Shown here in pieces: positions 38,767-51,431 of a stretch of 64,000 nucleotides of DNA; the first letter of the stretch is position 1; each line of letters starts with the position of its first letter. Both the position numbers and the translations under genes were made by a program. Below the pieces are notes generated by a model. It did no database searches, was not told the DNA's origin, and saw nothing but the letters and a program-made list of their open reading frames with translations. This stretch comes from Mansonella perstans (taxonomy: Eukaryota; Nematoda; Chromadorea; Rhabditida; Onchocercidae): assembly GCA_037074765.1 (NCBI GenBank), contig JBAMDO010000074.1:124001-188000 (forward strand). Direction: 5' to 3'.

Positions 38767-41700
38767 TTACCAAATCTGGGTTTCACGAACTTCACCAATA
38801 ATACTGCTTGCTTTATTGAGCGCCTACAAAACATTGATTAATTGTTATGGCATCCAGATAAGCTGAGATGGGTAAATACATAGAAATTCTGGGGAAAAAA
38901 TATTAACACACGTTAAGCATCTCAGCTGCTTCCTTTCTCCTTTGAGCCATAACTGGACTTTCAGTGAGCAGTTCCTCAATTATTTCACGTTTATATAACT
39001 GTTGTACGAGCTCGCTTTGTAAATTGTCCTGGAAAATAACGAAATTGATCTCAGTGCTGAGAAACACTGTCTTCCTATTCGTCTTCTATTGGTGCAAGTG
39101 AGGTACTACATTCATTATTGAAAGGAAGTACTGCAGAAATCGAGAAATTCATGAAGATTGTCTGACTTGTGTGAATACAAATGAAAGAAATTCAACATAC
39201 GCGAACATAATTCACTAAGAAATGCATAATAGCTTTGGGTACTGTATCTTGCACATTCTTCCTGACAATCATAAAATAGCACCGAATGAGTCGTTCTGCA
39301 AAAATGGGCAAGCAATTTTTTTAACAAAGATTAGCAATGAGTTAATAGCTTAAAGATCTTTTTATCGGAACATAAAAAAAGGAATAGCTTAGAACAAGTG
39401 GGAACATAAAATAATCACATGTATCCAGCAATCGGTAAAGTTGACTGCGCAAGTGCATAACTGTGAAGAACCTTTGCAGACAAATTATCATAATTATCCA
39501 CTAATTCAACGCATCACATCTAACGGTGATATGACTGAATGTCTGCACATATGTGTGTGATTTATCGAAGACTTTTAACGATGAACGTAATACTTTGGCC
39601 GATTAAACTGTTAAGTTCTGTAACCCAACGGTAAAATGAATGAAACAAGCAACTTGCCTATGATTTGACAGTCTTTCTGCTCACGAGCGGTCAATTTTCG
39701 TGTAATTGTCTTTTCTGGCACTTCTGGCAAAAAACTCACAGATTTTCGAGCTGAAACAGCTGAAACAACAACACCGGTGGTGCATATATCGTTTGCGAAA
39801 AGTTGCTACATTCTGCGGTACTTGACATGATATACATCTTTACAAAACGGGTAATACTTCAGAAATAGAAGCCATATAGGATCCTGTCGTCTAGAATTGA
39901 AAATCATGCATTATAGAAAATTCTGCACTTAAAATCAACAAAATCAGTAGTTCCGAAAGCATTCAGAAACTAACGCGACAATACTGATTCTCGGTTTTTC
40001 GCATTACCACTAAAAAACCATCCGGTGAAACTTGAAATTTCGGTCGAATTCTGCAATGCATATATAGCTTACGTTAGACTAACTAGTGTATAACTGTTGA
40101 AATTCTCGCGAGATTGGCAAAAAAATAAAGTGTTACGTTCGGTTCTAAGGAAGCCTAAAAACACTTTTCCTTCTATTTTTTCAGCACATCTTAAAAGTCT
40201 CTTGTATATTTTTTCATTATACGAAATTAGTTTGAAAATGAAAGGTGACAAAAAATCAATCAGGTACACGAAAGGACAAAAATACCACACACTATAACTA
40301 TTTCTCCTTGCATGAAAGAAAAAATAGTTAATGCATAATTCAACCAATCCTTGCCTGTGTGCCAAGTGAACTCCCAGCTGAAGATGACGCACTGATAGCC
40401 TAAAACAACAAAAAAAAAGAGACTGGCAAAATACTGTATCTTGAAAGAGCTATAATTTTATGCAATAATAAAGTATTTACCGCAGAATTCTCGTGCCCCT
40501 TATGCAGTGGCATTTCAGTTTGAGCGCCGCGTTTCGTAGATCGTTTCGAATCATCGTCCATTGATACGTGTTCCTGAATTATTTAACATAGTTAAACAGA
40601 TAGTTAAATCTTCAACTACATTTTTTGTATTTTTCAAAAAAAAAAGTCATCAAAAAAATCTTCACTACGTGGTGTAACTTCTGAACATGGTCACCCATCA
40701 AATGAAGTGCTTTTTTGGTTATACATGCATATTCTTGTACTTACAATATCGTTTTAAGATAGCTAACTCACACCATACTAAATTACACAGAAATTTGGCA
40801 AAGGTAGCATTTTTTCTTGCAAATGAAAAAAGCTGAAAACAAAAAATCTAAACCTTTAACAGATTGCCAAGTGATGCATCAGCGAATTCAGGATGTTTCG
40901 TATTAATATATGCAAGTTCAATAGCTACCAAATTTTCAACAATCTCATTCGTTGGCTTTAAACGACTTTTCAAAACATTGCCTACCACTTCATTTATTTT
41001 GTCGTATAAACGAGGAAACCGTTGCATTTCTTGCTGGAAATATTGGTTAAAAAAGTTATGGCAATCGTGGGACACAAATTCTTGCTTGACGGTTAATTTA
41101 TAACGACCACTCAAAGTTGCTCCCCAGTCATTCTATGTGACACATTTAACAATAACGACATAGCTATAAGCCAAATATGGTTATTTATAAACTTCTATCC
41201 ATACAAAAAAGAACCTCATATTACTATAAGCCTAAACACTTCATTTCAATCACTTCCTGGTCAAATTATTCTGAGTACCTAGGCTTAGCTAGATTATCAA
41301 TATATTTTGGAGTTAATCAGAAGCAGACATCTACCGAACTGCTGCCGCCGTTCACCGTCATATAATGCCGAGGTGAAGGCTAGTACACATTCCTAAGACA
41401 GAAAGAATTTTTGAACATAACTTTAAAATTGATTAAAAGATGGAATGTATTATTTTGGTAAAAGTCTGAAAAAGATGTAAAAAAAGTATCAAAACAACGT
41501 CAACCTGTGTATGAATGCCACAATGTTGTACGATTCGTTGCAATTCTTCATGCACAAGTTCCACACAACGCAAACTGGGCTCTTCCAATCGGCGAATTTG
41601 TTTTTTTACCAATAACTCAAAGCTCACTTCGGGTACAAAAAGGGCCGGTCTAGGACCCTGTAAAATTAGTTTTAGTAAGTTATTTTAAATTCAGGAAGGA

Positions 41701-44158
41701 AACTATTTCAATCTTAATCTGCTCCCAAAATTTAGATTTCACCGTTGCATTACGTATAGCTGTTAATATATCGAGTTGCGTTAAGTCACCCAAAGGATCA
41801 ATTGATTCTAGAACTCGACCAAATGTTTCGTGGAAAATATAGCATATTCGCGCTCCACCGCAACTGCAATATTAAATATTAAAAAACAATAATGAAGAAT
41901 TCCAACAATTACATATCTAACTGAATACACAAGCAAAAGACAAACAAAAAAACTGACAGTTCCGACGTTTCGATATTCCTCGATGTACCTTCAATGGTCG
42001 TGGTGTATGCAGTTGCGAAACGGGTTATAATTTGTAGCAGTGTGCTTCCATAATCCTGCACGGGCTCGCCGTATGAGTTGAGCAGTGTTTGGCACTGCGC
42101 TATCAGAACATTTACTCGCATTTTCAACTGTGGAAGGCATTCTCGTATATGGTGCATCAGTAGCTGCAAAAAAACTCGAACTATATTGATAGTCATTATT
42201 CTACAAATATTTTCTAAATAATGCTAGAAATAACGCATAAAATAAGCAATGATATATAATATACAAAATGAGCGATGCATTTATTATCCAAAACAGATAT
42301 AAGTTGTGAAAGCACTTGGGAAATGAAAAGATGAGTTAAATCAAAAAATTACAGCAAAAATCGTACAGTACTTCCTGTCCAACACGTATGATTGAGAAAA
42401 GCTATTCTTGTAATCACGAGATTTCAGTATAAATAAGACTTAACTATAATCTTTTTAACTGAAATGACAAAACCATTATCTATTGTGCTTGCTATACCTA
42501 GCATTAATTTCTTAAAATCATAAAATAGTACTGTAAACTAATAGATTTCACACGAAAATTCATATTACTCTATTGAGTGTTTTCGATAAGTACGCAATTC
42601 CATTTCTGCTCGCTAATGTAGGATATTTTCGTTGCAGAAATGACTGCTCATCACGCAAACAATCATTGACCGGCTTTTTGTTCATGATATCCGCCTGGGA
42701 CCTAAATGTCATTCACTTTTCTCATTTGAACAACTACATTATAACATGCAAGCATGATAAAAGGATTACAGAGAACAGGAAGTCAGTAACCTATTCACAA
42801 CTCCTATGATGCCAAGCTTCACTGGAACGACACGTCCTAGAAGAACCTCCATAGCGTCCGTGCCATGATCCATCAGATCAAGTTTAGTGAGTACAGCTAG
42901 CGTCCGACAACCTACAATTCATGCTGTACCGTTAAAAATAGAAATAACAACGAGGATCCTTAATAGTGCACAAGTAAGGAGTCTATATGAAAGCAATATA
43001 AAAATAAGCAAAAAAAAAAAAAAATGCCACCTTCCGGATCAACTTCTCTTGCTAATTTCAGTGGTTCTGAAGTAGCGAAATCTTGGTTAGCTGGTGTCAC
43101 AGCAAGAATAATGGAATTCGGATTTCCTATATAATTCATAATTAAATCTCGAACTTGAACCTGAAAATTACTTTCAACTATTTTGAACAAATTAACCGCT
43201 AACAGAAGCTAAAATCTAAAACTATATTTAAAACGGTCTTAATTTGTTCCGTGATAATACTGTCCCCCTCATGAGCAACAAAGTAAGATTTGGGACCACA
43301 AATCATATCACATTTTAACACTGCTGCAACTATGAACATTATTTAAACTGAAAAAAAATTTATGACTTATCCGCACTTCAATATCCGTAGGCTGATCACC
43401 TACTGGTACTTTTGTCAATCCGGGTAAGTCTATGAGCGTTAAATTCACTACACTAGGTGAACATATTTTGAGATTGATTGGCATCCCAGATATTCCCTGT
43501 AAAAAACCATAAACTTGTATGAAAAATTGCATAGGTAATTAATCACTACTTCCAGTTCATTTCAAAATTAAATTTCACCTACTTTGTTTTTCCCCGTGAT
43601 TCTCTCCGTTTCAAGTTCGATTTCTTGCCTCACTTCATCGAAGTTTATGAAAATCTTTTCCTTTAAATGACCAAACTCAGCCCATTCAGCTGCCTGTATC
43701 GTCACACCTGATAAATTTCTTCTTTAAAAAAAAAAAAATAAATAAATAAATTATTGCGGTGATTATCAACGCTAAAATGAATTGGAGTAAACAAGAAAAA
43801 GTCGAAAGCTGACCTTTATCGGTAATTCTAGTTTCTTTATCATCGGTAGATATATTGACTAACTGCAAAATCAACGGCCGTCTCGTAACAATACCAGCCC
43901 CACGAGGTAGAAAATCTCGACCAACGATACCTTCCAAGACAGAACTCTTCCCTGCACTCTGCAAAAAGCATGTATTGCAATCACGAATCCAAATACAACA
44001 AAAAAGTTGAGAAGTACGAAGCTTCGAAGCAAATAAATGGTATAAAATACCTGTGAACCAACAACGACAATTTGCGGCAGTTGTATTTCTGCCTCACGTG
44101 TACCAATTGCAGAAAAAACCTCTTGTAATTTGTTAATAACAGGAATAAGCGATTCCAT
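38767..44158 (-). CDS. drp-1: Dynamin-related GTPase DRP-1 (mitochondrial and peroxisomal fission)
   Basis: Cytosolic GTPase that assembles into rings on mitochondria and drives fission. Exons run from 44158-44051 ([15 protein letters not shown]) to 38828-38767 (ending RETQIW). Landmarks: P-loop GSQSAGKSS, split by an intron after GSQ; switch region [39 protein letters not shown]; middle domain ([30 protein letters not shown]); [18 protein letters not shown] short variable region follows (about 40573-40356, Ser/Ala/Lys-rich). The GED is [14 protein letters not shown] ... [20 protein letters not shown] ... [12 protein letters not shown]. The PKA-site Ser of the vertebrate RKLS motif is Thr here. 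Full family length. The start used is the ATG 7 nt after a TTTTTCAG acceptor at 44165. An upstream exon at 44675-44512 can splice to that same acceptor in frame. Confidence 0.97.
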
Positions 44159-44511
44159 AAATACCCTGAAAAAGCAATTATAAAATACTGGATGTTTATA
44201 CAAATTAGAAAATTGTTCAATTTACCCACAACATCAATCCATTAAGACACAAATACCATTAAAACTAATGCCGCATAAGGCTTAACCAAAGGAATAAGAA
44301 TAAGTGCCATTGAAGAACAAATAAAATAGAAATAAATATCTCAATTAAAACAAAAAACGAAGAAAGGCACAATTGCTACACGTTAAAACTCAATACATAA
44401 GAAGGGAACAGTAGTTTAATGGAATTCAAATGCTGCCAATACGAAATTCATGCTATTCCCTCAGTTTTCCATCATCATTTGCACAAATGTTCGCAAGTTG
44501 AGTAAACTTAC

Positions 44512-44675
44512 TGGCTATTTTTTACAAGTTTCCCGTCAGTACTGGAATTCAGTTTCCTCAAATGCGTCTTAGCTATGCTTATTGTTTTTACATTACCAAT
44601 AGCTTTGCTGTCCACTATATTCGTTTTATCTTGGATTTTACAAGATGACACTTCAGTGCTTTTCGAATCCAACAT
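44512..44675 (-). CDS. drp-1: Possible alternative first exon of drp-1 (N-terminal extension)
   Basis: A minus-strand frame opens at an ATG (44675; MLDSKSTEVSSCKIQDKTN...) and stays open to ...KLVKNS, where CCA|GTAAGT is a strong donor at about 44512. Splicing to the drp-1 acceptor at 44165 keeps the frame: CA joins GGTATTTATGG to give Q-V-F then the normal MESL start. The result would be a drp-1 isoform with about 57 extra residues rich in Lys, Ser and Thr. The ORF could instead be a coincidence in the 5' UTR, or a small separate ORF that reads through to the TAA inside the donor. Confidence 0.4.
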
Positions 44676-45685
44676 TTTCTCCGTTTTGATTTTCTTGTAA
44701 ATCTCCAAAAATAGAAATTCCTTTCCTTCCACTTTATTACACTAACATTCAGCAGTTCAGGTCTTACGAAAATTACGTCATCAGATACAGCGTTATTTCA
44801 CATTTGCAGATATGATATTTGAACTTGTTTTATCAATTTTTTATGTGAGATAATGAACCTCAATTTGCTTACCTATTACCAAGGAAATCACATATAATCA
44901 ACTCAAACAAGACATATATCAGTGTATCAGCTACATGGCAAACAAGACCCCTAAGGTAAATGTGATGACCTGTCTTGTCATTTAAAAGTGTAATAATTCA
45001 CAATTTTAAAGTGAAGATGATGAAATATGAAAAACTTGTAGGACAAAAAATATGTCAATTACATGGAATTCAAATAGCTCACTTTCCCTCTCAAATGTCA
45101 CAAATTGAGCGGGAACGGTTAACTGCCAAATGTACTAATCACTCGCACCGAATGCTATTCTAGCTATAGTAGATACGCGATGTGTCGAACGATTGGTGAA
45201 TAAATTTAGAATTGTTAGGCATGTGTGCTAAGGTTACGAGTGTTATTATGTTATCAATCGTTAATTCCCGTCTACGATAAGTTATTAAGATTTGTTCCTC
45301 TGGAAATTTTGATTAAGCTGCGCCGATAGGAGTTGGTTTGCCCTCTTGACTAAAATGTCGAAAAAGCAAACCTAAAAATTTAATATTAAAACAAAAAATA
45401 AATGTTAAATTCAAAATTGACAATCACGGTCGAAAATTTATTCTCCATATTAAACACCTTACGATCATATCGCTGGGACTAACTGATTTCATAGCAGACC
45501 TGATCATTATATCAAAGCAGTTAGATCCAACTGCAACATAATTCATATTATTGGATTACGCGAGTTGCTAGTGAGCGGTTGGGTCAATGTTATTGTTCTG
45601 TTAATATTGCGGTGAGATTTTTCAACCAGGTGAAGTCTCAGACATTTCCCTCTTTCGATATGATGGAACTGAGATTGGTGGAATG

Positions 45686-45868
45686 TTAGAAGGAAAGGAG
45701 AGGATTCTGAGATGTGTAATTTGAAAAAGATATTAGAAGGAAAGGAGAGGATTCTGAGATGTGTAATTTGGAAAAGATATTAGAAGGAAAGGAGAGGATT
45801 CTGAGATGTGTAATTTGAAAAAGATGTTAGAAGGAAAGGAGAGGATTCTGAGATGTGTAATTTGAAAT
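45686..45868. repeat. Minisatellite: 47-bp unit, nearly four copies
   Basis: Units begin TTAGAAGGAAAGGAGAGG at 45686, 45733, 45780 and 45827; the last is slightly short. Copies differ at only a few bases (GAAAAAGATA, GGAAAAGATA, GAAAAAGATG). The period is not a multiple of three and the frames are not conserved, so this is not a coding repeat. The strand is purine-rich. Confidence 0.95.
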
Positions 45869-45941
45869 CTGTAAGTCTGTGCACAGTGACTAGTTCTGTT
45901 CTTGTAAATCATTCTTAGTACTCCCTGAAATGGTAAGGTGT

Positions 45942-45963
45942 AGAGAGAGAGAGAGAGAGAGAG
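45942..45963. repeat. GA microsatellite, 11 units
   Basis: An uninterrupted AG run of 22 bases followed by CGGGGGC. It lies just downstream of the 47-bp array and about 1.2 kb before dcap-1. Polypurine runs like this are common in promoters, but no function can be read here. Confidence 0.9.
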
Positions 45964-46589
45964 CGGGGGCGAAAATAAAAAAAGGTCCTCAAACTTGTGA
46001 ACTAGAATGTCTTAAATTGATAAATAATCTCCAACTTTATACTTCGATCATTCTCTAATAATCTTTGAAATAATGATAGGTCGTAGATTTTGCTATCCTA
46101 AAAATTCATTTCATTAGGAATATATTGCCAGAAATTTTAGATTTAGCTTGAAATACGAAAAAAAAATTACAAGTGACATATATATATATATATCGAGAGC
46201 TTCGTTTTAGCATATTATAGAAGCTAATTTTTAGTGGACCAGTTATTATAATTAATAATTGTAATCCTAAAAATATGTTTTCAATATGTTTTAAATGAAG
46301 TTTTAATCCCAATTATGTGACTTTCACTATTTTTTTTTTAAATAGTGACATACATCGATTATAATTTTATTAATTACATTTACATATAATTATATATATA
46401 TAGGGTCTTCGTGCGGATTTCCGACAAAGACATAGTATCTTTTGAGATATTCCTCTGTTGTCTGTTTTCTAGAAATGCCATATGTCATATGTCACAGAAG
46501 TTTTTTTTTTTCGAACTTATTCTATTTTAACCAACGAATAAATAAGTGTAATTGTTATAATGGATAGCGTCATGGACCGTTTCAGAAGC

Positions 46590-46802
46590 ATGTTCGTACG
46601 GAACAGGTTTCCGCGCTGTTACATGATGTTGCACAGGTTGATGAACCTGCTCTACATATTTCTGTGACACACGTACGAAGTTCAGTGTCGATTATGTTGT
46701 TTTTTTTTAAATTTTAGGCTTCGTATCTGCTTGCCAGAATCGGATCATACATTGTAGCATTTCGTGATATTGCCTGTTGCATCCGTATCTTAGGTAAATT
46801 TT
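46590..46802 (+). other. Exon-like pair upstream of dcap-1, unidentified
   Basis: After a CCGTTTCAG acceptor (ends 46589) a frame reads KHVRTEQVSALLHDVAQVD and continues to HVRSS. A very short candidate intron (about 38 bases, GTGTCG...ATTTTAG) would join it in frame to ASYLLARIGSYIVAFRDIA, ending at a TAA near 46803. There is no in-frame ATG, and the join to dcap-1 exon 1 is not in frame. It could be a non-coding leader exon, a fossil gene or chance. Confidence 0.2.
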
Positions 46803-47175
46803 AAACATTGGTTTATTGATCGTTTCCCACTAATTGTTTGCGACGATTATGTGCCTGTGCGATTACCAAATATCGAGCATTTATGTAGGATTGAATTTGC
46901 ATATAACACTGCTCGTCACGAATAATACGATCAGTTCACAAGTAAGGGTAACACATAAGTTAGTTCATGATCAAACTTGAGGTAGGTCTTTAGAGTTTTG
47001 TTTGTTATCGAAAATTAAAATTGATGAATTGTATTGGGGATTCCAGGGACCAAGAAAAAGATCCGATATCATACGGATTCTGCACTAACAAATCCTCAGT
47101 ATATGATAAGTTAAAACTGGTAGTTTTAACTACCTCACAACGGGTACTGATCGCTTTATGCTGGTTCAGGAAACT

Positions 47176-49559
47176 ATGGGCGATGCCATGCTTGTCAAGA
47201 AAAAACCTCTTTCAATCGATGAAATGAATCTTAAATCCATACAGCGGTTAGATCCGTGTGCGGTAGCAATCATTGACAAGGTTATTAATTGAAATTTTTT
47301 GCTTATTTCTTTTTGTTTTGATCATCGCAGCTTTGCAGCCAGTTTAGAAAAAGATTCACGGAACCCTTTTTTTTCGCTCTGATTATGGTGGGATTTTGCT
47401 AAGTTAAGTAGAATTACAATTAGTTTTTCTAGAAACAAGCTACCAAAAATTGCAGATTTATATTTTACTTGGCTTGTATAGAAAGGGAAGAGACCCATAA
47501 GCATTAGAAAGTTGAATGGGCACTTTCAGTGTAATTTCTCTTTTTATTTTTTCGTTCGAAGTAATTGATTTTATAGTCTGTACATGCGGCGCTGTACCAA
47601 TTTGACAAATGTAAGACGCAGTGGGTGAAATCCGCAATCGAAGGTCCGCTATTTTTGTACAAACGAGCTGATAGACCTTTGCATTCATTAATGATTGCAA
47701 ATCGTCAATCTCTCGAGGATCATATCGAACCGATCACAGCTGCATTACGATTCTTTCTAGAAGCTCCATATTTGTTTATGAATACTCAAGGTATGTTTGT
47801 GTTAGTTATTCATTTCTCACTGCTGTCAGCCATTTATTGCAGTGGCATGGCCTATCCGTTTCTATCTCGAAAGAGTATTTTTTGTTTTGCCATACAACTC
47901 TGTTTCTCTTGCTTATAATATCTGTTTGTTTGTTTGTAGAAGGTGATATTCGAGGTTTTTGGTTTTTTGAAGAGGAGGATTGTACACGTTTGTATAAACT
48001 GCTTGTCAAGCTTGCTTCTGAATCAAATCCATCCATACCTGCCGTTGTCAGCGATTCAAAAAGGGCAGTGTCAGCTAATTTACAAAATGGATGTAGTATG
48101 CACTCAAGTAGTGCTGCAAGAAGAGGTAAAGCTAATTAAGTTGTGTTTGTATCCTTTTGTATAAATCCTGAAATTAATTTACAATAATACTGAGTAGATC
48201 CTGAAGTTAATTGATAATGATATTATTAATTTGACGGTATCAATTATACATATGTCTATTTGTGGGGGGAACATATATATAACTAATACCAGATGAGCAA
48301 AAGACAGGATAAAATACAATCACTATCAACTGCGTAATTTTTGGACTCTCTATTTTCACCGTAAATCTGATTTCAGTGACATTGGATAGTAGGATTCCAT
48401 CTTAGGACTCTTGATGTCGAGTTGATTTTTTTCATCATAGATTAGAAATGAATTTACACAGTTTTTTCCATTCCTTGTCTCACTCATTTTATTAAAGATA
48501 GTTGCTGTAAAAAATTAGATGAGATGCCGGTATTGCTGCAGCAGTTGCTTTCGAAACAGACAACGACTAAATTACCTGATGTGCCGACTAGAGGTGCTTT
48601 GAGTGCAGATCAATTTGAAAGACAGCTTCTTCTCCGGGGTACTCAGAAAGAAGATACTATGGTGTCAGCAGGAAGTAGATCGCAGATGATGGAGTAATTT
48701 TTCGACTTTATTTTTGAGATACCTTTTGAGAAGTACTACGAAATTGCTAGTGTAAGTTGTGTTTTGAAGCATTAACTTTTACTTCAAAACCGACTCTTAG
48801 TTTTCATCGCTACAGCTATCCAGGGAATTTTTTTCATGGGTTTTCGAGTTGGTGGATTGAACACTTAAAAAACGTCTATCATCAAAGAAGGCATCGATTT
48901 TGTTTCTTGAGGATTTTTGGAAAACTGAAACATTTTTTAGGAAGTGTGCTTCAACATCTGAGAATGAAGAGAACGACACATTGTCGAATTTAGTGAATGA
49001 TCTGTCTCTCTGTGCTGCCAAGACATCTCTCTGTGCTGCCAAGACATTTTCTAATTTGAAAAACGTGGAGAAGGTACGAATCAATTTGGAGAACATAATT
49101 TTAATAACTTGCTACCATTATGGGCTATTTTTTCAGCACCGATCGAAGGACACGAACAAACACGATGGGAAATCTGAGGATGATAATTCACAGATTGTCT
49201 CTCTTACGAAAGACCAACTGTTGGTGGCATTAAAACATTTATTGAAGGTTTGTTTGGTTAATTTAGACTGTTCAATCCTGCTTAAATGTATTTATAGACT
49301 TCGCCACTTTATTCGTTCCTTGCGAAGTCCCGAAGACTAATTTTTCTGCTTCATCATGCAGTGATGCTGTGAAAATATTAATGGTTTGTGACTGTGAAGT
49401 AATAAAAAAAGTATGCAGAAGTGTTGAGTAGTTTACGAGTGTTGTCAAATATTTAGAAATCGCTAGACATGACTGTCGTTTTAGGATGATGGATTTGTAA
49501 CTCGCTTACATCATGCATACTTGGAGAGCATCAATACTCGGTTGGGACTGCGTGATTAA
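47176..49559 (+). CDS. dcap-1: mRNA decapping enzyme subunit DCP1
   Basis: Activator of the DCP2 decapping enzyme in cytoplasmic P-bodies. Exons: 47176-47280, 47576-47791, 47939-48125, 48520-48697, 48941-49073, 49137-49247 and 49485-49559; all junction phases agree. The EVH1-like domain is complete: helix MNLKSIQRLDP; AALYQFDKCKTQWVKSAIEG; LFLYKRADRPLHSLMIANR; GFWFFEEEDCTRLYKLLVKL. A short low-complexity linker with a leucine-rich stretch (VLLQQLLSKQ) leads to the C-terminal trimerisation helix (LTKDQLLVALKHLLKDD, then FVTRLHHAYLES). The linker carries an exact in-frame 21-bp tandem duplication (49005-49046, LCAAKTS twice). Start: ATG (MGDAMLVKKK) 6 nt after a GGTTCAG acceptor. About 330 residues, shorter than vertebrate DCP1A. 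Convergent with TIMM21. Confidence 0.95.
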
Positions 49560-50588
49560 TGCGTGTATAGTATAATGCGATTCTTGCGAAGTATTGATCA
49601 GTTGTTGGAAAGAACAAGTCAGCCTAGCATGGTTTAACACTCATTGCTTATTGCTTCTGCCGTAACACAGCATAGTAATAACAGTCTAACCATCAGTATC
49701 TTACTGATCAGGATTTTTTATTTCGTTTGTTCCATCCGTGTATATGTTATGATAACTTTTATGTGTTTTCTTGTCATTTCTATAGAATATGTTTCATGTC
49801 GCCTCTCTACCATTTCAGGACGATTAATTTAATGCAAGTATTTATAGCTTTCGTGCAATACCTTAGAAAATACAGCACTATCACCATTAATGTTAGTGCA
49901 TATATGTTTTAGTTTGCAGCCAAACGTAAATTTGAAGTCTTGTTAAGCTTAGGCTAGAAATTGGAATTTAATTTTGCAGAGCAGTATCCGCAATTTCTGA
50001 TTGCAACTTGTGTCATTTCATTAATAACCTGAAATTGAAAAAACTGAAATGCTCTACTTTATAATCATTTGATAATTCTTCGACTATTCCTCCTTATTAT
50101 CAGTTACTTCAAGTACGACTTTTCTCATTCATTCCAGAAAAATAGTTTCTTGCCTGTTTCATCTTATGGAATTTAGAGTGTTGGATACTTCTGTCATCCG
50201 AACAAACATCAACTTTTATAAAGATAAAGAATCGCTTCCTACACTTTCAGTTCCTACAGCTGAAACGATTTTTGCAGGAAGAGATCAGGAGCATAATTCC
50301 CCTTTTAAGGCTATTCAGTGTGGCACAATGGATAACGGATGGTAGTGCCTAACATACTGGAAAGACCATCATATATTTCAGTAATGGAGTTTTCGTGCAG
50401 AGTACTCGATTATCTGGTTCTGAACGGGAGGTGACATTCGATATACCTGAGTTTTTTGTGCACGATCTCACCTAACCATTACTTTACATTGTAGCTATCA
50501 TAAATTTTCGTATTGCACAATGTGTTGAAAAGTCGAGTCTTTTGTACAGGTTGATGATCAAAATATGCTAAGATGCATGGATGATTTT
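49560..50588. other. Convergent gap between dcap-1 and TIMM21
   Basis: About 1 kb, expected to be the 3' UTRs of both genes. No coding exon, RNA gene or clear repeat was seen. Confidence 0.5.
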
Positions 50589-51431
50589 TCAACGATTATC
50601 TATCAAAACAACAGATTCTGGAACAAGATCAGCAGATGAAACGGTGAGAAAGCGCCACTCCCAGATCCCATCACTCTTTTCCATCTCGCATGTGACAATA
50701 CCTTCCCTTCGAGTACCCCTTACGTTAAACATCACGCGTGTCCTATCATTTCCATCCTATAGCAAATTAATCTCTAATAGTAAATATGGGGAATTAAGCA
50801 CAAAAATATTACATATAAATGAATGGAATTGAATTCAAACAGTTCAAACTTCAAAAAAACTGTAAAACTTTACTTTTTTATAAATGTGATGCGCAACTTG
50901 TTTCATTCGTCCACGTCCTTCCACATATCCCACAATTGAATCTCCTAATAATCTTAGGCAGTCCGGATCTTTTTTGATTAAGGATAATGCCTTTGTAAAT
51001 ATTGTTTGTGGTGCTCCGGGTGCTAGCATTTCCTCATACAATAAATATGCCATACTTCCCACCACAATCATTGACACTACATACGCCACGTACAAATACG
51101 CATTGGTTGCCTTTTCCTTCACTGAAATCCGAAAGTAATCGAAAAATTTCAACATCTAGGCCACACGGTGCCTATCCTGCTTTAATTACAAAGGTAAATA
51201 TCGCTTGACCAGGATTTGTACGGAAATACCTTTCTGCGCTGTAGTCTGAGATTCTTTTATCACAATTTTCTCCAAGATCGACTTGTTTTGTTTAATCATT
51301 TCTTTGTTGCTTATTGACTCCATATTTCGTCTGGTGACCGTTGGAGTTGGAACAGAGCAACGTCGTAAAAAAATGGCGCATGAACGCTGAACAACCCGTT
51401 CAGTAGCAATGAAACTGCCATACAACAGCAT
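50589..51431 (-). CDS. TIMM21: TIM21, mitochondrial inner-membrane translocase subunit
   Basis: TIM21 couples the TIM23 translocase to the outer-membrane TOM complex and to respiratory chain assembly. Exons 51431-51230, 51121-50874 and 50756-50589 join in phase. The N-terminus is basic with no acidic residues at first (ERVVQRSCAIFLRRCSVPTP), as expected for a mitochondrial presequence. A transmembrane helix follows (YLYVAYVVSMIVVGSMAYLLYEEM), then the intermembrane-space domain: IFTKALSLIKKDPDCLRLLG, DSIVGYVEGRGR and, in the last exon, RVMFNVRGTRREGIVTCEME and WEWRFLTV. About 205 residues, slightly shorter than the human protein. Start: ATG 9 nt after a CTTTTAG acceptor. It lies 1.36 kb downstream of eel-1 on the same strand. 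Identification rests on architecture and family resemblance; sequence similarity is moderate. Confidence 0.87.

Larger units (their letters stand above)
44676..47175. promoter_or_regulatory. Divergent intergenic region between drp-1 and dcap-1
   Basis: About 2.5 kb containing both promoters. It holds a 47-bp tandem array (45686-45868), a GA microsatellite (45942-45963) and TA runs near 46179-46193 and 46390-46402. A weak exon-like pair lies at about 46590-46800 (see separate entry). No conserved gene is seen otherwise. Confidence 0.55.

Noticed and set aside
41036..41114. Minus-strand open stretch before the drp-1 exon (…[15 protein letters not shown]…)
   Set aside because: It is the intron read through. 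The family alignment and the TTTCCAG acceptor place the exon start at QEMQRFP (about 41036).
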